Below are positions 1 to 5,455 of a stretch of 9,541 nucleotides of DNA, in pieces. The stretch is taken from the NCBI GenBank assembly GCA_016866635.1, contig VGLT01000026.1:1-9541 (forward strand), read 5' to 3'. This DNA comes from Candidatus Uhrbacteria bacterium (lineage in GTDB: Bacteria; Patescibacteriota; Patescibacteriia; 2-12-FULL-60-25). The notes beneath the pieces were generated by a model that was not told where the DNA came from, made no database searches, and saw only the letters and a list, made by a program, of their open reading frames with translations. Positions within the stretch are counted from its first letter, which is position 1, and each line of letters starts with the position of its first letter. The position numbers and the translations under genes were made by a program.

Positions 1-379
1 TGACCGCCGGGTCGGCGGACTTCTCGTTGGCCTTGGCACCGGGAGCCGTCACGCCACCCTTCGCTCCCTTCTTGTCCTTGTCGCAATTGTCGCACGCTCC
101 GGCCGCGACCTCGACCTTCTTGCAGAGCTCGTCGAGCTTGGCCGCGTCGCCGAGCTTGAGCGCCTCGGCCTTCTTGGCCTCGCACGCCGCCTTGGCCGCG
201 TCGTCCTTGAACTGCGCGTCGTCCGTGCAGTCCTTGTCCGCCCAGGTGCGGAGCTCCTTGAGCCTCCCGCACTCGGCCAGCGCGGCCGACTTGTCCTCCT
301 CGACGCCCGCGAGCGCCGACGAGGTGCTTCCGAACAGCCCCGCGACGAGCGCGAGGGTGATGCCGATGTACTTGCTCAT
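1..379 (-). CDS. Secreted cysteine-rich protein, 5' part only (runs off left edge)
   Basis: An open minus-strand frame starts at the ATG at 377-379 and reads 126 codons without a stop to the window edge, so the C-terminus is missing. The first 24 residues look like a Sec signal peptide: a short MSKY start, a hydrophobic core (IGITLALVAGLFG) and an ALA cleavage site before G25. The mature part is rich in Ala, Lys, Asp and Glu, is probably helical, and has six cysteines, including a CDNC pair near residues 96-99; it ends in a Gly/Lys/Ala-rich low-complexity stretch. Only about 7 of 126 codons end in A or T, and G+C is near 67%, quite unlike the rest of the window. The style resembles high-GC bacteria such as Myxococcota, but that is inference. 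I do not recognise the family. The frame is well supported by its ribosome binding site, signal peptide and codon bias. Confidence 0.75.
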   Translation of the reverse strand, partial: MSKYIGITLALVAGLFGSTSSALAGVEEDKSAALAECGRLKELRTWADKDCTDDAQFKDDAAKAACEAKKAEALKLGDAAKLDELCKKVEVAAGACDNCDKDKKGAKGGVTAPGAKANEKSADPAV

Positions 380-387
380 GTCCCGTT

Positions 388-392
388 CCTCC
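388..392 (-). promoter_or_regulatory. Ribosome binding site (GGAGG) of the high-GC secreted protein gene
   Basis: On the minus strand GGAGG lies 8 bases before the ATG at 379. It fixes the start of the partial gene. It is the only strong Shine-Dalgarno sequence found in front of a gene in this window; the other genes lack one, which supports a different origin for this block. Confidence 0.7.
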
Positions 393-571
393 GTGGTTGT
401 CGTCGTCAATCTTGTCGATCCCCTGCTAGCCCCCCTGCACTATTGCCGGGGATCGCGGGTGGATTTGAAGCCGAGCGTAAGCGAAAACTCCCCCTTCAGA
501 TATTTCTCTTATTCTCTCCTATGTCTAAGTTGCGAACCTCCAAGATTTTCCTCCTAACTAAGCTAGGAAAA

Positions 572-656
572 TGATAGAGGCTAAAGCCATCCCGTCACGG
601 TTCGGGGAGAGGAGGAATACTCCCCAATCCGGCCGGAATGGCTTCAGAATCTATCA
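572..656 (-). ncRNA. Candidate structured RNA or leader element with a CCUCC loop
   Basis: The 85 nt fold into one long hairpin on the minus strand. P1 pairs 650-656 with 572-578 (7 bp). P2 pairs 634-644 with 584-594 (11 bp). P3 pairs 620-630 with 599-609 (10 of 11 positions). Asymmetric internal loops separate them, and the apical loop at 610-619 reads UAUUCCUCCU. Strand choice rests on two positions: 591/637 and 603/626 are C-A mismatches on the plus strand but G-U pairs on the minus strand. A near-consensus minus promoter starts about 40 nt upstream. I cannot match it to a riboswitch or small RNA family I know. The exposed CCUCC could pair with Shine-Dalgarno sequences. It could be a small RNA, a leader of the gene to the left, or a palindromic repeat; conservation would decide. 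Confidence 0.45.
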
Positions 657-702
657 AAACGGGGTAATCAATGGGCAAAGATTTCCATTACATTAACGCA
701 TA

Positions 703-731
703 AACATACTCTAAATTTCATTTTTTGTCAA
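703..731 (-). promoter_or_regulatory. Sigma-70-type promoter, minus strand
   Basis: TTGACA at 731-726 matches the -35 consensus fully. A 17-base AT-rich spacer separates it from TATGTT at 708-703, which matches TATAAT at four of six positions. Transcription would start near 696-697 and run left into the hairpin at 572-656. No gene starts nearby on this strand, so the promoter most likely serves a non-coding RNA or a long leader. Confidence 0.6.
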
Positions 732-784
732 GCCTAAAATCTCGCAAAATACCAGCTTCTTGGCTAAATAAAGAAATAAATAAC

Positions 785-804
785 AAAATAGGCTAATGTT
801 AGCC
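785..804 (-). terminator. Small intrinsic terminator after the envelope gene cluster
   Basis: On the minus strand GGCTAA and TTAGCC (arms within 791-804) form a short stem with a tiny loop, followed by TATTTTGTTA. It lies about 70 bases past the stop of the Wzz-like gene and before the next promoter. On the plus strand the same stem is followed by ATTTT, so it may work both ways. The stem is short, so efficiency is uncertain. Confidence 0.5.
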
Positions 805-844
805 ATTTTGGCTTAAATGACAGATATTCTAATAACCCGCTCCC

Positions 845-889
845 GCTCTAGCTCCCCCTCTACAAGGGGGAGAGCTTATCGTCTAGAGC
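845..889. repeat. Nested inverted repeat at the 3' end of the Wzz-like gene
   Basis: Outer arms GCTCTAG (845-851) and CTAGAGC (883-889) are perfectly complementary. Inside them CTCCCCCT (852-859) and AGGGGGAG (865-872) form a second 8-bp stem with a 5-base loop. The structure spans the stop codon at 876-878. There is no T run on either side, so it is not a classical intrinsic terminator; it may protect the 3' end or be a dispersed palindromic repeat. Confidence 0.55.
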
Positions 890-1478
890 TCTTAAGTAGC
901 ACCCACCCCATCCCTAAAAGCAAACCTATCAAAAAGCCAAAAACCGCGTTTTTCAAAAAAGCTGGCTTGGCAATCCAAGGCGAGTCCAACGCCGTATCAA
1001 TTTCTTGGGCGCGGACATTATATCCAAAATAGTTTGGGGCCTGTCGTACCAATTCTCGCACAACAGATTCAACCAGGAGATGAGCCTCCGAACGTTTTGG
1101 GTGATAGACTGCCACGCTCATAATCCCTGTCCCTGGACTGATCGAAACCGCCAATGTTTTTTGCCATGCCTGTCGGCGTTTATATTCGTCTGTAGGAAAA
1201 TACGCCTGATCAAACCCCGGAGCACCTAGCAAAATTGCTTGCATAAAGCTAGAAGTATACACCAGCTCAGACAGGCTTGCCGCAATCCGTTCTGTTGATT
1301 TAATCGCCGTGTACGGATCAAGTCCGGAAATATTATTTTGTGTAATCAAAATGCGTGCCGAGGAACTAAATTTTATGGGCTGAGTAAACGAAATCAAAAC
1401 CGCTACCACCGCCCCCAAAAGAGCCATCAAAAAAACAAAGGGCCAATGTTTTACAAAAGAACGAAGATCGTATGTCAT
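876..1478 (-). CDS. Wzz-like (polysaccharide co-polymerase type) membrane protein
   Basis: The product has 200 residues and the layout of Wzz/chain-length-determinant proteins: a short cytoplasmic N-terminus, a membrane segment at about 11-31, an extracytoplasmic domain of about 140 residues, a Pro-containing approach (DSPWIAKPAFLKN, 165-177) and a second membrane segment at about 178-196 with a Lys/Arg-rich end. There is no tyrosine-kinase domain and no Walker motif. Wzz-family proteins control O-antigen or exopolysaccharide chain length; here the assignment rests on topology plus weak resemblance in the domain after the first helix (FSSSARILITQ). It is the last gene of the minus-strand cluster, 15 bases after the stop of the PDZ/protease-like gene. 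No Shine-Dalgarno sequence precedes the ATG at 1476-1478. It could instead be an unrelated two-helix envelope protein. Confidence 0.6.
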   Translation of the reverse strand: MTYDLRSFVKHWPFVFLMALLGAVVAVLISFTQPIKFSSSARILITQNNISGLDPYTAIKSTERIAASLSELVYTSSFMQAILLGAPGFDQAYFPTDEYKRRQAWQKTLAVSISPGTGIMSVAVYHPKRSEAHLLVESVVRELVRQAPNYFGYNVRAQEIDTALDSPWIAKPAFLKNAVFGFLIGLLLGMGWVLLKSSRR

Positions 1479-1493
1479 AGTAAGCCTATCGAG

Positions 1494-2591
1494 CTATTTT
1501 AGTTTTTCACTGGTGATGACACTGCCCAACGTCACACTTCTTTGCCAGGCAACTCCTTTGCGCAATCCATGAATGGTGACGGTTGTGCCTGGGAGATATT
1601 CTAACAAACGCTCTCCAAGATCCGTTCCCCCATCTAGAATATCACGTTCAAGCCGTTCGATCACGTCCCCCTCGCGAATGGTCGAGGAGGCAGAAGATAC
1701 TGTTTTTACCCAGGCGCCAAGTGAGGGTAAATTATTTCGATCACTGTTTTCAACGGCCAGTACAGAAAGATCGATCGTCTGTATGCCAAGCGACGCATGC
1801 GTGATCTTCTGCTTGCTCAACACCGCTGATAGAGCAGAAGAAAAATGGCTCGCCGGAATAACCCGCCAACCATCAGCAGTGCTCCATTCCATCACACCCA
1901 CCAATCCCCCCGTTTCACTCCATATGGCCCCGCCTGATCCATGAGAAACTGGTTCGCCGCTGACAAGAAATCGACGCGTCGCCCGTTCGCTCGAGACCGT
2001 TTGTACCGGAAGAATATACGCGTCCCGAATCATCTCGGCGGAGAACCGTTTCGGGAAAGCTTCCATCCAGACATTCATTCCTGTTGTGGTGTCTCGTGCG
2101 GAAACAAAACGCACGACCGGGAGTCCTTGCGCTTCTGTTTTCAAAAAGACAAGATCTGTTGCCTGATCTCGCGTAGCAGAGAGGACCGGGTACACCTGAC
2201 CATTCCAGATAACCCCTGCGTCAGCCGCGCGCAGACCGCTCATCGCGCTCAACGATGTCCCAAACCATCCGTCTGCGGTGAGCGCAATCACCTGTCCAAC
2301 CACCTGTTCACGATGCACAAGACGATCATCCAGCGTTTTCCCGTTCACTCGTTTCACCAACGAAGCAACGGGAGAAATCGTTCGCGCAGAAAAGACTCCT
2401 GGATACTTTGGACGAGCGATCTCTCGCTCCACTTGGATGACCTGGGTAACTGGAGCGGTGCTTGTGGAGGAAACGATCGGTGGGACCGCTTGATCACGGT
2501 TTGCAACAACCCATCCTGCAACTCCCCCTCCGACTGCACCCAATACAAAACTCGTGGCGACAACAACAGACGAGGTGCGCAACATATTCAT
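1494..2591 (-). CDS. HtrA-like trypsin-fold protein with PDZ domain, catalytic His missing (probable pseudoprotease)
   Basis: The frame is open up to 2834, but that part overlaps the upstream membrane-protein gene and is low quality. The ATG at 2589-2591 (365 residues, MNMLRTSS) is preferred; a second Met lies two codons later. Residues 9-30 form a membrane anchor or signal anchor. About 95-260 resemble the trypsin-like domain of HtrA/DegP: TADGWF matches the usual xDGYI strand, RDQATDLVFLK (141-151) the DxxxDLAVLK strand with Asp146, and HGSGGAIW (217-224) the GNSGGA loop with Ser219. The catalytic His of the usual NNHVV is replaced: the aligned stretch reads TSLSAM (112-117), with Ser115 at the His position. 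Residues about 262-355 fit a PDZ domain (SLGIQTIDL; IREGDVIERL). Anchored HtrA proteins normally act in envelope quality control; this one may only bind clients. It sits 14 bases after the preceding gene. Confidence 0.75.
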   Translation of the reverse strand: MNMLRTSSVVVATSFVLGAVGGGVAGWVVANRDQAVPPIVSSTSTAPVTQVIQVEREIARPKYPGVFSARTISPVASLVKRVNGKTLDDRLVHREQVVGQVIALTADGWFGTSLSAMSGLRAADAGVIWNGQVYPVLSATRDQATDLVFLKTEAQGLPVVRFVSARDTTTGMNVWMEAFPKRFSAEMIRDAYILPVQTVSSERATRRFLVSGEPVSHGSGGAIWSETGGLVGVMEWSTADGWRVIPASHFSSALSAVLSKQKITHASLGIQTIDLSVLAVENSDRNNLPSLGAWVKTVSSASSTIREGDVIERLERDILDGGTDLGERLLEYLPGTTVTIHGLRKGVAWQRSVTLGSVITSEKLK

Positions 2592-2597
2592 ATACGT

Positions 2598-2628
2598 AGT
2601 ATAGCCTATACCCAACGAGAGGTGACAA
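2598..2628 (-). promoter_or_regulatory. Possible internal promoter before the protease-like gene
   Basis: TATACT at 2603-2598 (minus) matches five of six -10 positions and lies 6 bases before the ATG at 2591; TTGTCA lies at 2628-2623 with a long 19-base spacer. If used, the transcript would start at or next to the start codon, that is, leaderless. The wide spacer lowers confidence. Confidence 0.3.
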
Positions 2629-3370
2629 GCAAAAGACCGAACAGGAGAGCGCCCAACACCCCCTCGGCCCAAGCAAAATGTACTGACGGTTTTGGTGCAT
2701 AGGCATAACGGCGCAAGCGCAAAGGAAAACCGATACACAACGATGCCAAGGCGCCATGCACAAACATACTGACCGGTAAAAGCAATCCAATCATGGCTAT
2801 ATGCAAACCAACGATGACACCGAGCGATCCCCATCGTTTGCGATGATGATGATCAGCGCTTGGATGAGAAGTAAGAAAAAAAGTTAGACCGGCAAACATC
2901 GCGAGGACGACCAAAGGGATCCAGAGGGAAATACGTAAAAAAACACTCATCTCATTGAGGACAGCTCCAAAGAAAAAGGCGCCGATGGGAATAAGCATGA
3001 TGTTAACACGAGACAGCCCGCTCACGGGATAACGCGTGGGCGCAAAGATCATCAAAAACAAAAGCTCAATCACTAAAAATGGGATCCCCACAAACAGGAT
3101 GGAAATGATCCAGCGCATGAGATTGGATTCTGCCATGAGAAATCCAAGAGACACTCCTACCATAACCAAAATCGATGGAATGATTTTTTCAAATGCATCA
3201 CGCCAGGTGAGACGGTGTGCGGCGAGTAAAACTAAAGCCAACGCATACCAAACCAGAAACAAAAGGATCGCCCAAGGATAGGTTAATGGATGTTGCCACT
3301 GCCACCAAGCAATCAGTGCTCCTGCAATACCGGTGATCCATGATAAAAGACGAAAAAACAGGATTCTCAT
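2606..3370 (-). CDS. Polytopic membrane protein of unknown function
   Basis: The 254-residue product is mostly hydrophobic, with about eight predicted membrane segments near 4-23, 31-51, 63-80, 86-109, 122-141, 146-167, 182-203 and 236-252. Between segments 6 and 7 is a polar loop with a histidine cluster (SADHHHRKR, about 171-179); a second basic loop (LRLRRY) lies near 217-222. There is no signal peptide, nucleotide-binding motif or recognisable catalytic motif, and I do not recognise the family. The start at 3368-3370 lies 24 bases after the AI-2E-family gene, and the stop 14 bases before the protease-like gene, so it is probably co-transcribed with both. The repeated pairing of helices would suit a transporter or membrane enzyme, but nothing seen decides this. 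Confidence 0.75.
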   Translation of the reverse strand: MRILFFRLLSWITGIAGALIAWWQWQHPLTYPWAILLFLVWYALALVLLAAHRLTWRDAFEKIIPSILVMVGVSLGFLMAESNLMRWIISILFVGIPFLVIELLFLMIFAPTRYPVSGLSRVNIMLIPIGAFFFGAVLNEMSVFLRISLWIPLVVLAMFAGLTFFLTSHPSADHHHRKRWGSLGVIVGLHIAMIGLLLPVSMFVHGALASLCIGFPLRLRRYAYAPKPSVHFAWAEGVLGALLFGLLLVTSRWV

Positions 3371-3394
3371 GAACTGATCTTACGTGATCCGTTT

Positions 3395-4444
3395 TTAAAT
3401 GGCGAGCTCCTTACGTTCACGGCGAAAACGCAAAAATTCTGTAAAGGCGACGGACAGCGCCGTCGCGATCGGAATGGCAAAAATGGCGCCAACGATTCCA
3501 AACAAACTGGCACCTACCAAAAAGGCAACGATGCTAATAATGGGATTTAATCCAACGGCCTTTTGCATGATCTTGGGAACGATCACATTATTTTCTAACT
3601 GTTGAATGAGTACCATCACGATCAAAACAATCAATGCACGCAATGGAGAGTCGGGAAATGTTAAAAGCAGAGCTGGGATTGCCGCCACAAACGGACCAAT
3701 ATAAGGAATGAATTCGAGCAATCCTCCAAGGATGGCCAACAATAGGGCGTAGGGTACACCAATGATCGCAAAGGCGATGAAGTAAAAAATACCAATGATC
3801 AAAGCGAGAACCATCTGTCCACGAAACCAAGCGCCCAATTTATCGATCACCTGCCAAACAAGCTGTGAAGCAAATTCCTGATATTCAGGTGGGATAATAT
3901 TGCGAAAGAGATCTTTGATGGCCGAATCTTCCACCACCAAATAAAAGGATAAGACCAACACGATCAGAATACCGACAATTCCTCCAAAGATATACGTAAT
4001 CGTTCCAAACACATTTCCAAAAATCTGCTGAAACTGGCCTGTCAACCCTTGAGCCCCTGATTGAAGCGTTCGGTTTAACCCAAATCCCTCCAACATGCCC
4101 TGAACGGATTTAACCGCATCTACCACCCACTCGCGCGTACCTCCATGCGTGCTGAGCAGTCCACGAATTTCTTCCAGAACACCTGGGATGAGAAGAGAGA
4201 GGGCAAGTCCAAGCAGTCCAAACAAAACGATGTAGGCAACGATCACGGCGAGGCCAGGCGGAACTCTGTACTTCTTTGCCCAGCGGGCAAGCGGATATAA
4301 CACACCAGCGAGCAGGCAAGCAACGAACAGGTATAACAAGATGTCACGAATCATCCATAAAACCCCAATAACAACCAAACACATGATCGTCCGAATGATC
4401 GTGCCGGTGGAAATCGAGATGCGCTGAACTTGATGGGAAGCCAT
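3395..4444 (-). CDS. AI-2E family (PerM/TqsA-like) permease
   Basis: The product has 349 residues, normal for the AI-2E transporter family. Paired helices fill the N-terminus (about 14-34 and 36-52), another lies at 63-87, a soluble amphipathic region at 88-145, and several helices follow from 147 to the end. Family-typical motifs are clear: GGLLEFIPYIGPFVAAIPA (240-258) and QQLENNVIVPKIM (281-293) followed by GLNPI. Members export or transport small molecules such as autoinducer-2, or act as ion antiporters; the substrate here cannot be told. The frame continues upstream to 4576, but that extension runs through the ssrA terminator and into tmRNA, so the ATG at 4442-4444 (MASHQVQ) is chosen. 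It is the first gene of the four-gene minus cluster, just after the ssrA terminator. The basic tail (RFRRERKELAI) is probably cytoplasmic. Confidence 0.9.
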   Translation of the reverse strand: MASHQVQRISISTGTIIRTIMCLVVIGVLWMIRDILLYLFVACLLAGVLYPLARWAKKYRVPPGLAVIVAYIVLFGLLGLALSLLIPGVLEEIRGLLSTHGGTREWVVDAVKSVQGMLEGFGLNRTLQSGAQGLTGQFQQIFGNVFGTITYIFGGIVGILIVLVLSFYLVVEDSAIKDLFRNIIPPEYQEFASQLVWQVIDKLGAWFRGQMVLALIIGIFYFIAFAIIGVPYALLLAILGGLLEFIPYIGPFVAAIPALLLTFPDSPLRALIVLIVMVLIQQLENNVIVPKIMQKAVGLNPIISIVAFLVGASLFGIVGAIFAIPIATALSVAFTEFLRFRRERKELAI

Positions 4445-4483
4445 GGGAATAGGATAACATAAAAACTTAAAAACACGAGAACA

Positions 4484-4510
4484 TAAAAACCATCGAGGTC
4501 TTCGATGGCT
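4484..4510 (-). terminator. Intrinsic terminator of smpB-ssrA
   Basis: On the minus strand CCATCGA (4508-4502) and TCGATGG (4496-4490) form a perfect 7-bp stem with the 5-base loop AGACC, followed by TTTTTAT. It lies 7 bases past the CCA end of tmRNA and separates it from the AI-2E-family gene. Confidence 0.88.
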
Positions 4511-4516
4511 TTTACG

Positions 4517-4921
4517 TGGTGGAGATGGGGGGTATCGCACCCCCGTCCGAACGCACCTTCCAATCTTTTCATTCACAAGCTTGGTTCACTCGGAATGTCA
4601 TGCGCGCATTGGAGTGAACGAGTCAACGCGCATTAAGTTCATGCCTGTCGTTCGATCTGTGAACACAGTGTCGAACCAAGTCTCAATAAATGACGGTCTG
4701 ATCATGCACTTGGGACCCATGCATGAGGACCGGTCCAGACAAACTCGTTTTTAAGCGAGGGCTGGAGCAAAGCTTGGAACAGCAAATGCTTTCGCAAAGG
4801 TGTTCTTCACTTTTGTAACGACGTTGGCAGTTGTCGTAGTGTTGATGAGGATTTACGTGTGCACCAACACACACGGCTTGCAAAGAATGAAACGAACGCC
4901 CGTCGATGCTGGTTCATCCCC
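4517..4921 (-). ncRNA. ssrA: tmRNA (transfer-messenger RNA, one-piece)
   Basis: The 405-nt RNA rescues ribosomes stalled on broken messages, together with SmpB. The tRNA-like ends are clear: 5' GGGGATG (4921-4915) pairs with 3' CATCTCC (4527-4521), one pair being G-U, followed by A and an encoded CCA (4519-4517). The T arm is a 5-bp G/C stem (4544-4540 with 4532-4528) with the 7-nt loop TGCGATA, which has G where TTC is usual. The conserved 5' motif ATCGACGGG is present. TTTCATTC (4892-4885) pairs with GAATGAAA (4574-4567), giving the long helix that closes the mRNA-like and pseudoknot domain. The tag frame ends at a TAA in the loop of a CTCG/CGAG hairpin, as in typical tmRNA. Order and ends show an unpermuted gene. 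No obvious -10 lies just upstream, so it is probably processed from the smpB transcript. Confidence 0.95.
4751..4828 (-). other. tmRNA proteolysis-tag reading frame (25 codons plus TAA)
   Basis: Reading back from the TAA in the helix-5 loop (4753-4751), the frame is open and an Ala-Asn start (GCC AAC at 4828-4823) fits the usual resume site. The tag would be 25 residues, beginning ANVVTKVKN and ending PSFAPALA. That is long compared with the 10-15 residues common in other bacteria, and it ends in ALA rather than the common LAA. The resume codon is inferred from the AN start and position; an upstream in-frame TAA limits any extension to ten codons. Confidence 0.7.
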
Positions 4922-5354
4922 TTTGGTCACGCAACATCTGTCGCTGTAGGTCTCTCGCTTTGATTGATTCACGTTTATCGTGAAGTTTTTTTCCGCGGCA
5001 AATCGCGAATGAACATTTGATGCGACGCGCCTGAGGGTACAACGAAAATGGCACGAGTGTCAATCCCTTTTGTTGAGTCTTTCCCGCCAAATAATTCAAT
5101 TCTTTTTTGTTCACCAATACCTTACGCCGCTTGGTCAGATCATATCCATCACTCTTCCCTTGCTTACTATACGGAGACACATGCATCCCAATCAACCACA
5201 ACTCTCCCTGAAACACCTGGAGATACGCTCCCGCCAACTTTGCTCCTCCCTCGCGAATACTTTTAACCTCTGCTCCCGTCAATACTAAACCTCCCTCGAA
5301 TGTTTCGAGGATCTCATATTCATGTGAGGCTTTGCGGTTATCGGCGTACACCAT
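4914..5354 (-). CDS. smpB: SmpB, tmRNA-binding protein
   Basis: The 146-residue product is full length for SmpB, the partner that carries alanyl-tmRNA into the empty A site of stalled ribosomes. Family landmarks appear in order: NRKASHEYEILETFEGGLVL (6-25), LTGAEVKSIREG (25-36), LIGMHVSPY (54-62), KKGLTLVP-like QKGLTLVPFSLY (95-106) and RGKKLHDKRESIK (120-132), then the basic C-terminal tail that probes the mRNA channel. The ATG at 5352-5354 fits the usual N-terminus; no Shine-Dalgarno sequence is seen, but TATTCT lies 8 bases upstream. The TGA stop (4916-4914) lies within the first eight bases of mature tmRNA. The gene is divergent from infC, with about 100 bases between the two starts. Confidence 0.96.
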   Translation of the reverse strand: MVYADNRKASHEYEILETFEGGLVLTGAEVKSIREGGAKLAGAYLQVFQGELWLIGMHVSPYSKQGKSDGYDLTKRRKVLVNKKELNYLAGKTQQKGLTLVPFSLYPQARRIKCSFAICRGKKLHDKRESIKARDLQRQMLRDQRG

Positions 5355-5418
5355 GCGAACAGAGAATAGCGCAAAAAACCAAACGCCGCACCTCCAGAAC
5401 CACGGGCCCCCTCCCCTC

Positions 5419-5446
5419 TTGTCAATTCCTCTCTATATGTTATCTT
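5419..5446 (+). promoter_or_regulatory. Possible promoter of infC-rpmI-rplT
   Basis: TTGTCA (5419-5424) matches five of six -35 positions; TATCTT (5441-5446) follows after 16 bases and matches four of six -10 positions. Transcription would start around 5453, only a few bases before the infC ATG at 5456, implying a nearly leaderless message. This fits the lack of a Shine-Dalgarno sequence. Confidence 0.4.
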
Positions 5447-5455
5447 TCCTGCGCA

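Larger units (their letters stand above)
380..875. other. Gene-free stretch with RNA structures and a base-composition shift
   Basis: No convincing gene lies in these 496 bases. From 380 to about 480 the DNA is still GC-rich; beyond that it becomes AT-rich. Reading leftward it holds an inverted repeat at the tail of the Wzz-like gene (845-889), a short terminator (785-804), a near-consensus minus-strand promoter (703-731) and a long hairpin (572-656). A second small hairpin follows, with 7-base arms at 546-552 and 565-571 (TTTTCCT/AGGAAAA). Beyond that comes the leader of the secreted-protein gene. If transcription from the promoter reached that gene, the leader would be about 315 nt. Confidence 0.6.

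Noticed and set aside
496..543. Mini-frame of 15 codons plus stop on the minus strand, TTG start with AGGAGG at 550-555
   Set aside because: The spacing is good and it could be a leader peptide, but it is too short and starts with TTG; there is no independent support.
27..557. Plus-strand open frame of 176 codons
   Set aside because: It is the antisense shadow of the high-GC secreted-protein gene; the minus frame has the ribosome site, signal peptide and codon bias.
2592..2834. N-terminal extension of the protease-like protein to 446 residues
   Set aside because: It overlaps the end of the upstream membrane-protein gene and is rich in Cys and Arg, unlike a real leader; the start at 2591 gives a clean membrane anchor.
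4445..4576. N-terminal extension of the AI-2E-family protein to 393 residues
   Set aside because: It would read through the ssrA terminator and the tRNA-like 3' end of tmRNA.
4683..4883. Minus-strand open frame of 66 codons
   Set aside because: It lies wholly within tmRNA and in a different frame from the tag.
5300..5455. Upstream extension of infC to 238 residues
   Set aside because: It would overlap the start of divergent smpB and the likely promoter; IF-3 length is normal from 5456.
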